This document shows positions 51,451 to 59,334 of a stretch of DNA of 64,000 nt, piece by piece; within the stretch, counting starts at the first letter, position 1; the number at the start of each line of letters is the position of its first letter. The DNA comes from an uncultured Oscillospiraceae bacterium. Lineage in GTDB: Bacteria; Bacillota; Clostridia; Oscillospirales; Ruminococcaceae. A program made the translations under genes and the position numbers. The notes under the pieces are model-generated. The model ran no database searches, was not told the DNA's origin, and saw only the letters and a list, made by a program, of their open reading frames with translations. The stretch is from NCBI GenBank assembly GCA_934486875.1, contig CAKSPU010000001.1, positions 1-64,000 of the forward strand, written 5' to 3'.

Positions 51451-51912
51451 TCAAATGTCATTTAGTTTCTTGCTGACATATGTGTAATAAATTGTCTGCG
51501 GATTTTCATAATAAAAGCTGCTGTTGTAATCTTCGATAAGGTCGGAAACAAAAGAACCGTACACTTTTATAAGTGTTTTTATGATATCCGAGCCGCTTTC
51601 CTTTGCAGATGAAAGTATCAGCCGCTTGTAGACTTTGCCTATATCCCAGTGGGTGGGTATGGAATATCTGCATTCTGCCACATTGTCAAAGCTGCCCTTT
51701 GGTATGCGGCAGGCTTCTGTAAAGTCATCGCTCACTCTGTCGATATTGTCGCTGTGATAAACATCTGCAAGGTCATATATTTTTCTTATAGCAGTCTCAC
51801 CGAGATAGCTTACTATATCTGACGGCTTGTTTTTTGTCTTTCTTGCAATATATTCTATCAGGCTGCAAGTAAAAAACAAGTCGTTTGCCTTTTTATCTTC
51901 CCGTCCTGTCAT
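51451..51912 (-). CDS. DUF3791-containing protein, putative antitoxin of the DUF3990 pair
   Basis: In this 153-residue soluble protein, residues ~8-65 (FFTCSLIEYIARKTKNKPSD, YHSDNIDRVSDDF) resemble DUF3791. Residues ~75-153 are an extra C-terminal part with no recognised domain. It overlaps the DUF3990 gene by 4 bases (ATGA), so the two are translationally coupled. DUF3791 proteins occur repeatedly beside DUF3990 ADP-ribosyltransferase-like proteins, which suggests an immunity or antitoxin role; this is inference. Its length is roughly twice that of typical DUF3791 proteins, so the C-terminal half may be a neutralising or DNA-binding part. Confidence 0.7.
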   Translation of the reverse strand: MTGREDKKANDLFFTCSLIEYIARKTKNKPSDIVSYLGETAIRKIYDLADVYHSDNIDRVSDDFTEACRIPKGSFDNVAECRYSIPTHWDIGKVYKRLILSSAKESGSDIIKTLIKVYGSFVSDLIEDYNSSFYYENPQTIYYTYVSKKLNDI

Positions 51913-52373
51913 TTCTTTACCTCTTCACAATATTCGTAATGCAGGCATTTCAAAGCCCTTTCAGTACAGAAATTTATCTGATGTGTCGGATATTTGAATT
52001 TGGCAAGGCTCCAGAACTGCTGCCTTGTAATGATACCGTCGATAAAATCGGAAATAAAGTTGTATATCTGGTCATCAGCCATTGCACCGATCACAATGTC
52101 GTGATTATGCGGTTTTCCCGCACGGCAGTCAACGATAAAATCAAGCCATTCTTCTGTCATTGTCTTAAATTCCAGAATATCAAGGGCTTCATCTAACAAT
52201 ACGGAATAAACATTCACCGTGGGCGTATCATATCGCCTTGCCCAGCGTTCTGCCTGCTCCTTTATGACGGTGCAGTAAAATCCGCTGCCGAAATCCTTTG
52301 TGTTTCTTCCCACAATGATCTTAGGGGTTTTTACTTCTGTGTAACTTCCGTGGTATATCAGCATTTTTCCCAT
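51909..52373 (-). CDS. DUF3990 protein, ADP-ribosyltransferase-fold putative toxin
   Basis: The 154-residue protein has the family pattern LIYHGSYTEVKTPKI, DFGSGFYCTVIKEQAERWAR, HDIVIGAMADDQIY and INFCTERALKCLHY. DUF3990 belongs to the ADP-ribosyltransferase clan; HGS and the FY/T region correspond to the NAD-binding core. The start at 52373 uses AAAGGTGAT and lies 4 bases after the tsaB stop, so it is probably read from the tsaE-tsaB message. It is coupled to the DUF3791 gene (ATGA). The target is unknown. It is not a phage gene by context. Confidence 0.78.
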   Translation of the reverse strand: MGKMLIYHGSYTEVKTPKIIVGRNTKDFGSGFYCTVIKEQAERWARRYDTPTVNVYSVLLDEALDILEFKTMTEEWLDFIVDCRAGKPHNHDIVIGAMADDQIYNFISDFIDGIITRQQFWSLAKFKYPTHQINFCTERALKCLHYEYCEEVKK

Positions 52374-52377
52374 TATA

Positions 52378-53094
52378 TCACCTTTGAGCCGCTTTCCCCT
52401 GCGCCTCATTCAGATCCTTTTCCGCCTTTGTTATCTGCAAATATTCCGCATTAAGCTCATCAGCCGTGATAAATCCGACATCCATAGCGGCATAGCAGAG
52501 ACTTGATGCAAGAGGGGCTCTCAGGGTGGGAGGGGCTATGGATATGCGTGAGTTTTTGTCCTTTACAGCACTGTAAAGTGTCTCGGCATAGTCTCCTGTG
52601 AGAATTACATTCCGTGAAGCACCTGAAAGCTCTTCGATGAGTTTGTTTTCGGGTGTTATGCAGTCATCACGCTCACGGGTGATACGGTTTCCGTCAGCGG
52701 TGAAAAGTGCGTTGTACACAAGGTCCTGACGGGCGTGCATTACGGGGAATATCACAAATCCGCCGCCTTCAGGAAATACACCCTTATAATTGTAAGCCAG
52801 CGACATCAGCGAGGATATGCCCGCACATTTCTTATTAAGCCCGAAGCAAAGCCCCTTTACCGCAGCTATGCCTATCCTCAGACCCGTGTACGAGCCCGGA
52901 CCGCTTACAGCGGCAAAGCCCTCCACGTCGGAAAGCGTCTTTCCTGCGTCGGAGAGCATTTTTTTGCACATAGGCATTATGACCTGAGAATGGGTCAGCT
53001 TTGTGACGAATGTATTCTGAGCGAGCACCGTGCCTTCCGTGCAGAGGGCACAGGAAGCGGTCTTGCCCGATGTGTCAATTCCAAGTACCAGCAA
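52378..53094 (-). CDS. tsaB: tRNA threonylcarbamoyladenosine biosynthesis protein TsaB
   Basis: This 238-residue ASKHA-fold protein has an N-terminal LVLGIDTSGKTASCALCTEG and FAAVSGPGSYTGLRIGIAAV as TsaB hallmarks. With TsaD and TsaE it makes the t6A37 modification of ANN-decoding tRNAs. The start is TTG at 53094, set by GGAGG 8 bases upstream; the upstream tsaE gene overlaps it by 20 bases. The C-terminal part (~185-238) includes a charged tail. tsaD, usually nearby, is not in the window. Confidence 0.95.
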   Translation of the reverse strand: MLVLGIDTSGKTASCALCTEGTVLAQNTFVTKLTHSQVIMPMCKKMLSDAGKTLSDVEGFAAVSGPGSYTGLRIGIAAVKGLCFGLNKKCAGISSLMSLAYNYKGVFPEGGGFVIFPVMHARQDLVYNALFTADGNRITRERDDCITPENKLIEELSGASRNVILTGDYAETLYSAVKDKNSRISIAPPTLRAPLASSLCYAAMDVGFITADELNAEYLQITKAEKDLNEAQGKAAQR

Positions 53095-53539
53095 ATTTAG
53101 TTCCTCCAGTCGGGTCGGTCAGGGTTATCTTTCTGCCGCCGTTTTCGGTAAGCTCAAGGGTCACGGTTATTGTTTTGCCGTCAAGCTCATCTTCGATGTT
53201 TTCCGACCACTCTGCGGCGATCACCGCATCATCGGACATATAATCGAAAAAGCCTGTTGTTTCAAGAGCTTCGCCGCCGTTTATACGGTACATATCAAAA
53301 TGATAAAGGGACAGTCCCGCCCCGTGATACTCGTTTACAATGGCAAAGGTGGGGGAGGAAACGTTGTCCTCCAGACCCATTCCCACGGCAAGACCTCGGG
53401 TAAATGTGGTCTTGCCCGCACCGAGCCCGCCTTTATATGCAATTACCTCTCCGCCCGTAAGGCGCTTTCCGAGACGTATCCCCGCCTCGATAGTCTCCTC
53501 GGGGGAGCTTGTGAATACAGTTTCCGAATAGGGTGCCAC
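53075..53539 (-). CDS. tsaE: tRNA threonylcarbamoyladenosine biosynthesis ATPase TsaE
   Basis: The ~154-residue P-loop ATPase has a Walker A motif GGLGAGKTTFTRG and family-typical VSSPTFAIVNEY, YHFDMYRINGG and AEWSENIE. The start is taken as GTG at 53539, which has AAAGGAG 5 bases upstream; ATG at 53554 overlaps the preceding stop (ATGA) but has no SD. It overlaps tsaB by 20 bases. Together they are the t6A module. Confidence 0.95.
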   Translation of the reverse strand: MAPYSETVFTSSPEETIEAGIRLGKRLTGGEVIAYKGGLGAGKTTFTRGLAVGMGLEDNVSSPTFAIVNEYHGAGLSLYHFDMYRINGGEALETTGFFDYMSDDAVIAAEWSENIEDELDGKTITVTLELTENGGRKITLTDPTGGTKFAGTWN

Positions 53540-53550
53540 GGCTGCTCCTT

Positions 53551-54726
53551 TCATATGCTGCTGCCAATATTTCTGAGAAGCTCATCTGCGTCCGATGCAG
53601 CATCGAGCAGGCTTTGCAGCTTGCCGCTGAGGTCATTGCCGTCAGATGATGAAACAGCTTCGTTTACAGATGTATCATCTACAGATGATAAATTATCTAT
53701 AGATGATAAATTATCTATAGATGATGAATTATCTACAGATGATAAATTGTCTGTAGATGATGAATTTTCTTCGGAAGATGAAGATATATCGGTTCCGGTG
53801 TATTCCGCTGCATTGTCCGAATGAGTGGCATCATATTCAGCCTCTGCCTCCTCCGCACCTGCCATAAGCCGTGAAAGACTGTTGTCCTCCGTTCTTTCGG
53901 GACAGGCGATGCTTGCGGTGTTCATAGATGGGGTAACGCTCATTATGCGGAATTTTTCGCAGAAAAAGCTGATGTCATCGTCCTCGAGGGAGCGTATCTT
54001 GTAGCGCTTTTTTTCCGCATAGCCGTATTTCTCCGTACAGATTATATCAAATCCGAAAAGAGGCGTTCTCACACCGAGACAGCCTATCTCGAACTCGCTT
54101 ACGTTTTCAAAAATTATCTCGGCGCTGAATTTAACGGGGGAGTTGCTGTAAAGGGTCATTCGGATAAAGGGTACCTTCACGCCCTCGCTGCCGATGCCGC
54201 CGTAATAGCTGAAATCGCCGTAGGCATCGAAATTGTACCAGTAAAAATCCTCGGAAAGCTCGGTTATCTGGTCAATGCCGTAAATATCACCGAAATTCTT
54301 TTTCAGAGCGCTGCGTTCTTCGCACAGGGGCATTGGCTTGCGCATTCCCACGGGCATTTTCTCAAAGCCCATTCCCTCATACCACTTGATAAGGCTGTCC
54401 TCGCAGAATATCTGAACGCTGAGCTTGTAAAGCCCTGTCTGGCAGTAGTCAACTATTCGCTTGACTATCTCTGCGCCGATACCGTGCCTGCGGTAATCGG
54501 TGCGGACGCATATTCCGCTCATAATTGCGGCAATGAGACCGTCCGAGGCAACACGTCCGAGACCCACGAGCTTGTCGCCGTCATAGGCATAGCAGGAATA
54601 AAAGCTGGCGTTTGCTTTTTCGATATCCTCATCGGTGTAGCCGCTGAGCTGATACCATTCGAGGGCTTTGTACAGATCAATGGTGTCTGTGGGCTTTTTT
54701 AGCTCCGATACGTATTCAATATCCAC
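53551..54726 (-). CDS. GNAT N-acetyltransferase with C-terminal Ser/Asp repeat tail
   Basis: The 391-residue protein has a GNAT domain (~1-130) with the acetyl-CoA motif DYRRHGIGAEIVKRI and SVQIFCEDSLIKWYEGMGF. A middle domain (~135-275) of beta character is unassigned. A low-complexity tail (~290-365) has hexapeptide repeats of the form DNLSSI/V encoded by an 18-bp tandem repeat. The start is GTG at 54726 with GGGAGG. It is followed directly by tsaE (ATGA or 12-base gap), so it may be expressed with the t6A genes, or acetylate a ribosomal or tRNA-related target. That is speculation. Confidence 0.75.
   Translation of the reverse strand: MDIEYVSELKKPTDTIDLYKALEWYQLSGYTDEDIEKANASFYSCYAYDGDKLVGLGRVASDGLIAAIMSGICVRTDYRRHGIGAEIVKRIVDYCQTGLYKLSVQIFCEDSLIKWYEGMGFEKMPVGMRKPMPLCEERSALKKNFGDIYGIDQITELSEDFYWYNFDAYGDFSYYGGIGSEGVKVPFIRMTLYSNSPVKFSAEIIFENVSEFEIGCLGVRTPLFGFDIICTEKYGYAEKKRYKIRSLEDDDISFFCEKFRIMSVTPSMNTASIACPERTEDNSLSRLMAGAEEAEAEYDATHSDNAAEYTGTDISSSSEENSSSTDNLSSVDNSSSIDNLSSIDNLSSVDDTSVNEAVSSSDGNDLSGKLQSLLDAASDADELLRNIGSSI
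53678..53767. repeat. 18-bp tandem repeat, five units, inside the GNAT gene
   Basis: Units are variants of TCTACAGATGATAAATTA, in frame. Degenerate partial units follow at 53768-53785 and precede it. It encodes Ser-Ser-x-Asp-Asn-Leu repeats and could vary in copy number without shifting the frame. Confidence 0.85.
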
Positions 54727-54804
54727 AAAAAAACCTCCCGCCGCTTTCTGTATTTATACATATTAATATTTTATCACAACATAGCGGAAAGGTCAAGCCA
54801 TATT

Positions 54805-55257
54805 TTATGAATTGTCCCGGTTATCCGAAAAAGAGGACTTCTTTTTCAGGACACGGTTCATCTTTTGGGCATCGCTTCTGTCGGAAAGATAGCCTATAAG
54901 ATAAACTGTGCCGAAAACTGTGATTATGCAAAGCTCCATTGCTGCTGTCATTTTCGGTTCACTGACTTTTACCCAGTCGAACAGGAATGCGCAGGTGAGC
55001 ACCACGGCGTTTTCATACACAAAGCAGAGGATATTCCGTATAAGCATAGCTTTTTTGGATGGTTCCTTTTTGGTGCTTGGAAGAAAAAGTCCCACTGCCG
55101 AGCAAAGCACCGAAACAGCCATTGTCTGCCACAGCACCTTTACGCTTATTGCGGCGTTTATCCCCCAGAAGAACGTGATGTATGTCGTGGAGACGATGAA
55201 TACCGATGTTGTTATCATACCAAAGAGCCCTGCGGCTGCTCTGAGCTTTTCAGTCAT
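54805..55257 (-). CDS. DUF3021 membrane protein
   Basis: The 150-residue protein has four hydrophobic segments (~8-30, ~38-60, ~72-93, ~105-125) and a charged C-terminus (RSDAQKMNRVLKKKSSF). DUF3021 proteins are usually encoded beside LytTR DNA-binding proteins, as here (15-base gap), and are thought to restrain or sense for the regulator at the membrane. It is the last gene of the ABC/LytTR unit. Confidence 0.85.
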   Translation of the reverse strand: MTEKLRAAAGLFGMITTSVFIVSTTYITFFWGINAAISVKVLWQTMAVSVLCSAVGLFLPSTKKEPSKKAMLIRNILCFVYENAVVLTCAFLFDWVKVSEPKMTAAMELCIITVFGTVYLIGYLSDRSDAQKMNRVLKKKSSFSDNRDNS

Positions 55258-55271
55258 TTCGTATCAACTCC

Positions 55272-55703
55272 TTAAAGTCCAAGCTTTTCTTTCAGAACGG
55301 GAACATACTGCCTTGATATTATGACCCGCTCGCCGTTTGAGAGCAGGGCTTCAAAACGTCCGCCGAATGCGGGGGCAAGGCTTTCTATCCTGTTTACCGA
55401 AAGTATGGCTGATTTTGACGAGCGGATAAAGTCCGGAGGCAGCAGCTCCAGCAGCTCATACAGCTTCTGCCTGACCTCATAGACATCTTTTTCGCAGTAT
55501 GCGAATACCTTGTCGTCAACGGACTCAAAATAGAATATCTCCTTGGGCGGGATAAGAAATATTTTCCCGTCCCTGCGGCAGTTTATCCGTCCGCTGCTGC
55601 TGTATTCACGGAGCAGGCGGATAAGCCTTTCGTCCGTATGGCGGCATTTTATGATTATCTCGTCCTCTTCGTCGGGCAGAGGGTCGGCTATGGTTATTTT
55701 CAT
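55272..55703 (-). CDS. LytTR-family DNA-binding transcriptional regulator
   Basis: This 143-residue protein has a LytTR domain over its second half (FLIPPKEIFYFESVDDKVFA, SAILSVNRIESLAPAFGGRF, EALLSNGERVIISRQYVPVL) and a short N-terminal part of ~40 residues without a receiver. It overlaps the upstream permease gene (ATGA) and is followed by DUF3021 after 15 bases. This four-gene layout is typical of self-regulated LytTR/ABC exporter modules. The target is probably its own operon. Confidence 0.9.
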   Translation of the reverse strand: MKITIADPLPDEEDEIIIKCRHTDERLIRLLREYSSSGRINCRRDGKIFLIPPKEIFYFESVDDKVFAYCEKDVYEVRQKLYELLELLPPDFIRSSKSAILSVNRIESLAPAFGGRFEALLSNGERVIISRQYVPVLKEKLGL

Positions 55704-56614
55704 CGGTCGGAGGCTCTCCTTTTGGCGGATATTATAAGAATGAGCACAAGGGCTGCCAGTCCGAAAAGGCAGACGAAAAGGAGCTGTGAGCCGTCCGAAA
55801 GGATATCGCCTCCCATTTTGACGGTAATGCCCATATATTCTTTATAGCCGTCGATCACCCCGTCGGGAAGCCCGTCAAAGGTCTTTCGGAGTATATCGTC
55901 GCAGAGCACACGGCGGAGAAGCGATGCACCGTGGAGCACGGGAATGCATTTTACTGCGGAGGCTATCTCATCGGACAGACCGCCCATAGGCATATAAATA
56001 GCTCCCGCAAAGCCTACCAGCGTTCCCACCACCGTGCCGATGCCCGACCATACGCCTGTGCTGCGCACCAGCATTGCCGCAAGATACATTATGAGCGAGA
56101 AGATGAGCACGGTTATAAGTGTATAAAAAGCCGCAGCAGCCATATTTTTCACGGACAGCAGTCCGCCGCCTATGGAGACGATATAGCAGATATATGCCGC
56201 CATAACGATAAGGCACATCGCCGTTCCCACAATGACCGAAGCGGCTATGTAGGAAAGCGCCACCGCATTTTTGCTCACAGGTGCGCTGTAGAAGCTTGCG
56301 AGGCGGTTTTCGGCAGTGTCGCTTATCATCTGCCCCATTACCGTCAGCGATGCCATTACCGCATTCACAACGGTGATGCCCGCAAGAGTCCAGTAATGAA
56401 CGAGGACCTTGGCATTTAGAAGATCTGCCTCGTTGTCCCTGGTGCCGCCGAATCTGTCAAGAAGATCGGTGATGGCGGAAATATTTGAATCGGCGATGAA
56501 AATGCCCATAAGCATCAGGACGATGCCCATTGAAAGCATTGACATTATCACCGCACCCCTGTCACGGAGAAAGACCAGACAGTTCCTTTTCACAAGGTTT
56601 AAAAATCCTCTCAT
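55700..56614 (-). CDS. ABC-2 type transporter permease
   Basis: The 304-residue protein has six predicted membrane helices in the ABC-2 pattern. The first (~19-38) lies after a cytoplasmic N-terminus (LVKRNCLVFLRDRGAVIMS). A large loop carries DRFGGTRDNEADLL, and four helices are clustered at ~95-215 before the last at ~275-295. It pairs with the ATPase (overlap ATGA at 56611-56614). Likely an exporter of a drug, peptide or lipid; substrate unknown. Confidence 0.9.
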   Translation of the reverse strand: MRGFLNLVKRNCLVFLRDRGAVIMSMLSMGIVLMLMGIFIADSNISAITDLLDRFGGTRDNEADLLNAKVLVHYWTLAGITVVNAVMASLTVMGQMISDTAENRLASFYSAPVSKNAVALSYIAASVIVGTAMCLIVMAAYICYIVSIGGGLLSVKNMAAAAFYTLITVLIFSLIMYLAAMLVRSTGVWSGIGTVVGTLVGFAGAIYMPMGGLSDEIASAVKCIPVLHGASLLRRVLCDDILRKTFDGLPDGVIDGYKEYMGITVKMGGDILSDGSQLLFVCLFGLAALVLILIISAKRRASDR

Positions 56615-57510
56615 ACCACACCTCCCGTCACGTTAAGGAACACATCGTCAAGTGTTCCCTGAATTACCTCAAAGCCGCTTATGCTGTCCTTTATTTTCTC
56701 CAGAACGGGCAGGGCTGCCATAGTGTCGGCAATGTCGATAACAGCCTTGTCTCCCGAGACCGTGTACCCGCAGCCTGCTTCCGCCAACAGCTTTTCATTG
56801 CAGCTGTCCTTCATAACCACGATAAGCTTGTCACGGGCATATTTTTCTTTCAGTTCAAAGGGAGTGCCGAAGCGTGTAAGGCGACCCTTGTCCATAATGG
56901 CGATATGGTCGGCTTTGGCAGCCTCCTCCATATAATGTGTGGTGAGAAAGACGGTCATTCCCGTTTCCTTTCGGAGGTTTTCCACAGTCTCCCACACGCT
57001 TTTTCTTGCGGCAGGGTCAAGACCTGTTGTGGGCTCATCGAGGAAAAGTATGTCGGGGGAATGGACGAGGGCTGCGGCAATTTCACAGCGGCGTTTCTGT
57101 CCGCCCGAAAGCTTGCCGTAGGGGCGCTTTAAAAGCCCGCTCAGGTCAAGTATGCCGCTGACCCGTTCTATGCTCTCCCTGAGTGCCTTTTTGTCGCTTA
57201 CATAAAGACTGCCCCTTATCATAAGGTTTTCCCTTACTGTAAGGAGCCTGTCGAGGCAGTTGTTCTGATAAACAGCGCCGATGTGTTTTTTTATCTCGCT
57301 GTCCTCCCTGCCTATCTTCATTCCGCATATTGCGGCATCTCCTGCCGTGGGTGCGAGCAGGGTACACAGGATATTTATGGTGGTGGATTTTCCTGCTCCG
57401 TTCACGCCGAGAAATCCGAAAAGCTCACCCTTGTCAACGCTGAAGCTTACATCATCAACTGCCTTTACATCGCCGAAATATTTTTTCAGTCCGTTTACTT
57501 CAATTATCAT
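56611..57510 (-). CDS. ABC transporter ATP-binding protein
   Basis: This 299-residue protein has a complete ABC domain: Walker A GVNGAGKSTTIN (~38-49), Q-loop AVYQNNCLDR, signature LSGGQKRRCEIA, Walker B ILFLDEPTTGLD and the H-loop THY. A C-terminal ~80-residue extension is typical of DrrA-like exporters. The start at 57510 (MIIEVNGLKK) has GGAGAAAGG upstream; 14 further upstream residues have no SD. It is first of four genes: ATPase, permease, LytTR, DUF3021. Confidence 0.93.
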   Translation of the reverse strand: MIIEVNGLKKYFGDVKAVDDVSFSVDKGELFGFLGVNGAGKSTTINILCTLLAPTAGDAAICGMKIGREDSEIKKHIGAVYQNNCLDRLLTVRENLMIRGSLYVSDKKALRESIERVSGILDLSGLLKRPYGKLSGGQKRRCEIAAALVHSPDILFLDEPTTGLDPAARKSVWETVENLRKETGMTVFLTTHYMEEAAKADHIAIMDKGRLTRFGTPFELKEKYARDKLIVVMKDSCNEKLLAEAGCGYTVSGDKAVIDIADTMAALPVLEKIKDSISGFEVIQGTLDDVFLNVTGGVV

Positions 57511-57611
57511 TATGCCTTTCTCCTGACTTTTTGTTATAGTATAATTATACATTCAATCGGAAAAAATTACAATAGGGAACAGGGCAAGCTGTATTTTCGG
57601 GGCGGTAAAAT

Positions 57612-57650
57612 GCAAAAAAGGCACCCGAAGCTTTGCGCTCCGAATGCCTT
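57612..57650 (-). terminator. terminator of the TerD gene
   Basis: AAGGCA/TGCCTT outer stem with an imperfect inner CCCGAAGC/GCTCCGAA. On the minus strand CCTTTTTTGC follows. Confidence 0.65.
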
Positions 57651-57673
57651 GACCTTTTTATTATAGTATGATA

Positions 57674-58255
57674 TCAGCCTGCGTTAAGTCCGAAATTAGC
57701 GCAGAGTGCCGCAAGACCGCCTGAGAAGCCGCTGCCTATTGCGTTGAATTTCCACTCGCTGCCGTTTCTGTACAGCTCGCCTGCGATAACGGCAGTCTCG
57801 ATGGAAAAGTCCTCGGAAAGATCATAGCGGATAAGCTCCTCGCCTGTTGCGTTGTCGAGGATACGGATATATGCGTTGGAGACCTGCCCGAAATTCTGGT
57901 TCCTCTTGTCAGCGTCGTAAACGGTAACGGTAAAGTCTATTTTCTGAATGCTTGCGGGAATTTTTGAAAGGTCAATGAGTATCTGCTCATCGTCGCCTTC
58001 GCCTGCGCCCGTTCTGTTGTCGCCTGTGGACTCAACGGAGCCGCTGGGGTGCTTCTGATTGCCGTAGAAAATAAAATCGGAGTCATTTTCCGCCTTGCCC
58101 GATGCTCCGAGCAGGAATGCGGAGGCATCAAGGTCAAATTCGCTGCCGCCGTCGTACTTGTTTACGTCCCAGCCCAGACCTACGGTTATTTTGGAAAGTC
58201 CGGGATTTGTTTTTGTCAGATCAATTTTCTGACCCTTCTGTAAGCTGATAGCCAT
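57674..58255 (-). CDS. TerD-family protein
   Basis: The 193-residue protein with [34 protein letters not shown] and [18 protein letters not shown] is a clear TerD/TerE/CABP1 homologue. DLDASAF and VYDAD supply the calcium-binding acidic residues. The family is linked to tellurite resistance, phage inhibition and envelope stress. It stands alone here with no terC or terB. The start at 58255 is fixed by GGAGGAATTAAA. Confidence 0.93.
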   Translation of the reverse strand: MAISLQKGQKIDLTKTNPGLSKITVGLGWDVNKYDGGSEFDLDASAFLLGASGKAENDSDFIFYGNQKHPSGSVESTGDNRTGAGEGDDEQILIDLSKIPASIQKIDFTVTVYDADKRNQNFGQVSNAYIRILDNATGEELIRYDLSEDFSIETAVIAGELYRNGSEWKFNAIGSGFSGGLAALCANFGLNAG

Positions 58256-58426
58256 TTTAATTCCTCCTAAAAATAAATTTGTCCGAAAATGTGAAGCATA
58301 ATTCTTTTTGAATGCTGACATTATTATAACATATGTCAAAAAATATGTCAATGTTTTTCTTTTATAATAAGCATATTTTAATTAAATTTTAATGAGCGCT
58401 GTTTGACGTAATCGGCGGCATATTAC

Positions 58427-58455
58427 TTGACATCAGGCTCATTTTATAGTAAAAT
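58427..58455 (+). promoter_or_regulatory. sigma-A promoter with long leader before the second ECF sigma gene
   Basis: TTGACA (58427-58432), a 17-base spacer and TAAAAT (58450-58455). The sigma gene begins at 58779, so a transcript from here would have a leader of about 315 bases. No known riboswitch or small gene was recognised in 58462-58778. Confidence 0.6.
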
Positions 58456-58778
58456 AAATTATATATTGGCTGTAAGAGTATCCGCAGAAGAGATATTTCA
58501 CTGCGGTGTGAAAAAAGATATACATTATAATCAATGACTATACAGACGATATCTGCCGAAAAACGATGATGATATGTAAAATGTGCATAATTGGCGCTGA
58601 AAAATGATTTTGACGATTGTGAATTTATACAAATCAAAAAATCTTTTGCAACAGTTTGCACCGTCATCGCCACTATATATATGACAGGGCTCAGAAAGAG
58701 CGGAACATATATATAACTCGGTACGATGTCATATCAATCTGCCTTGCTGCAAAGGCGGGTGCGAGGTGATTCACTACT

Positions 58779-59303
58779 ATGAGCTTGGACTTTACCGCCT
58801 CTGTAAGACGTGCACAGGCGGGAGACCCGAAAGCGTTTGCCGAACTTTATTCCCTTGTTTACAAGGACTTGTACCGCATCGCTCTTCTGAACCTGAATAA
58901 TCAACACGACGCTTCCGACGTGGTTAGCGACACGGTGCTGGAAGCCTATTCCTCCATAACAAAGCTGAGGGACGAAAAAGCCTTTAAAGCCTGGATAACG
59001 AAGATCCTTACGGTAAAGATAAAAAACAAGCGCAGGGAGTATTCACAGATAAATAATTTCAGGGAAGAGCTTGATGACCTCGGCGAGGATATAACCGATA
59101 CTGCCGGAGAAATAAATATTGACAGTATGAATGTTATGGAAGGATTCAGGCAGCTCAGTGCTGAGGAGCGTATGGTGTTGTCATTAAGCGTGGTTTCAGG
59201 CTACAAAAGCGAAGAGATCGCCAGAATGTTCGGAACAAATGCAAACACCGTCCGTTCAAAGGTGGCACGGGCTAAATCAAAGCTGAAACAGCTTATAACT
59301 TAG
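58779..59303 (+). CDS. ECF-type RNA polymerase sigma factor
   Basis: The 174-residue protein has region 2 at ~12-80 (FAELYSLVYKDLYRIALLNL, HDASDVVSDTVLEAYSSI) and region 4 near the end (YKSEEIARMFGTNANTVRSK). The start has GAGGTGAT 8 bases upstream. The gene 31 bases downstream encodes a membrane protein with the features of its anti-sigma factor. Regulon unknown. Confidence 0.9.
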   Translation: MSLDFTASVRRAQAGDPKAFAELYSLVYKDLYRIALLNLNNQHDASDVVSDTVLEAYSSITKLRDEKAFKAWITKILTVKIKNKRREYSQINNFREELDDLGEDITDTAGEINIDSMNVMEGFRQLSAEERMVLSLSVVSGYKSEEIARMFGTNANTVRSKVARAKSKLKQLIT

Positions 59304-59334
59304 AAATTATCTTCAAAGAAAGGAGGTCGGAAGT

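Noticed and set aside
53678-53767. CRISPR-like array of short repeats
   Set aside because: The units are directly adjacent with no spacers, in frame inside a coding gene.
58462-58778. riboswitch or small gene in the long leader of the second ECF sigma gene
   Set aside because: No conserved aptamer motif and no short frame with an SD was seen.
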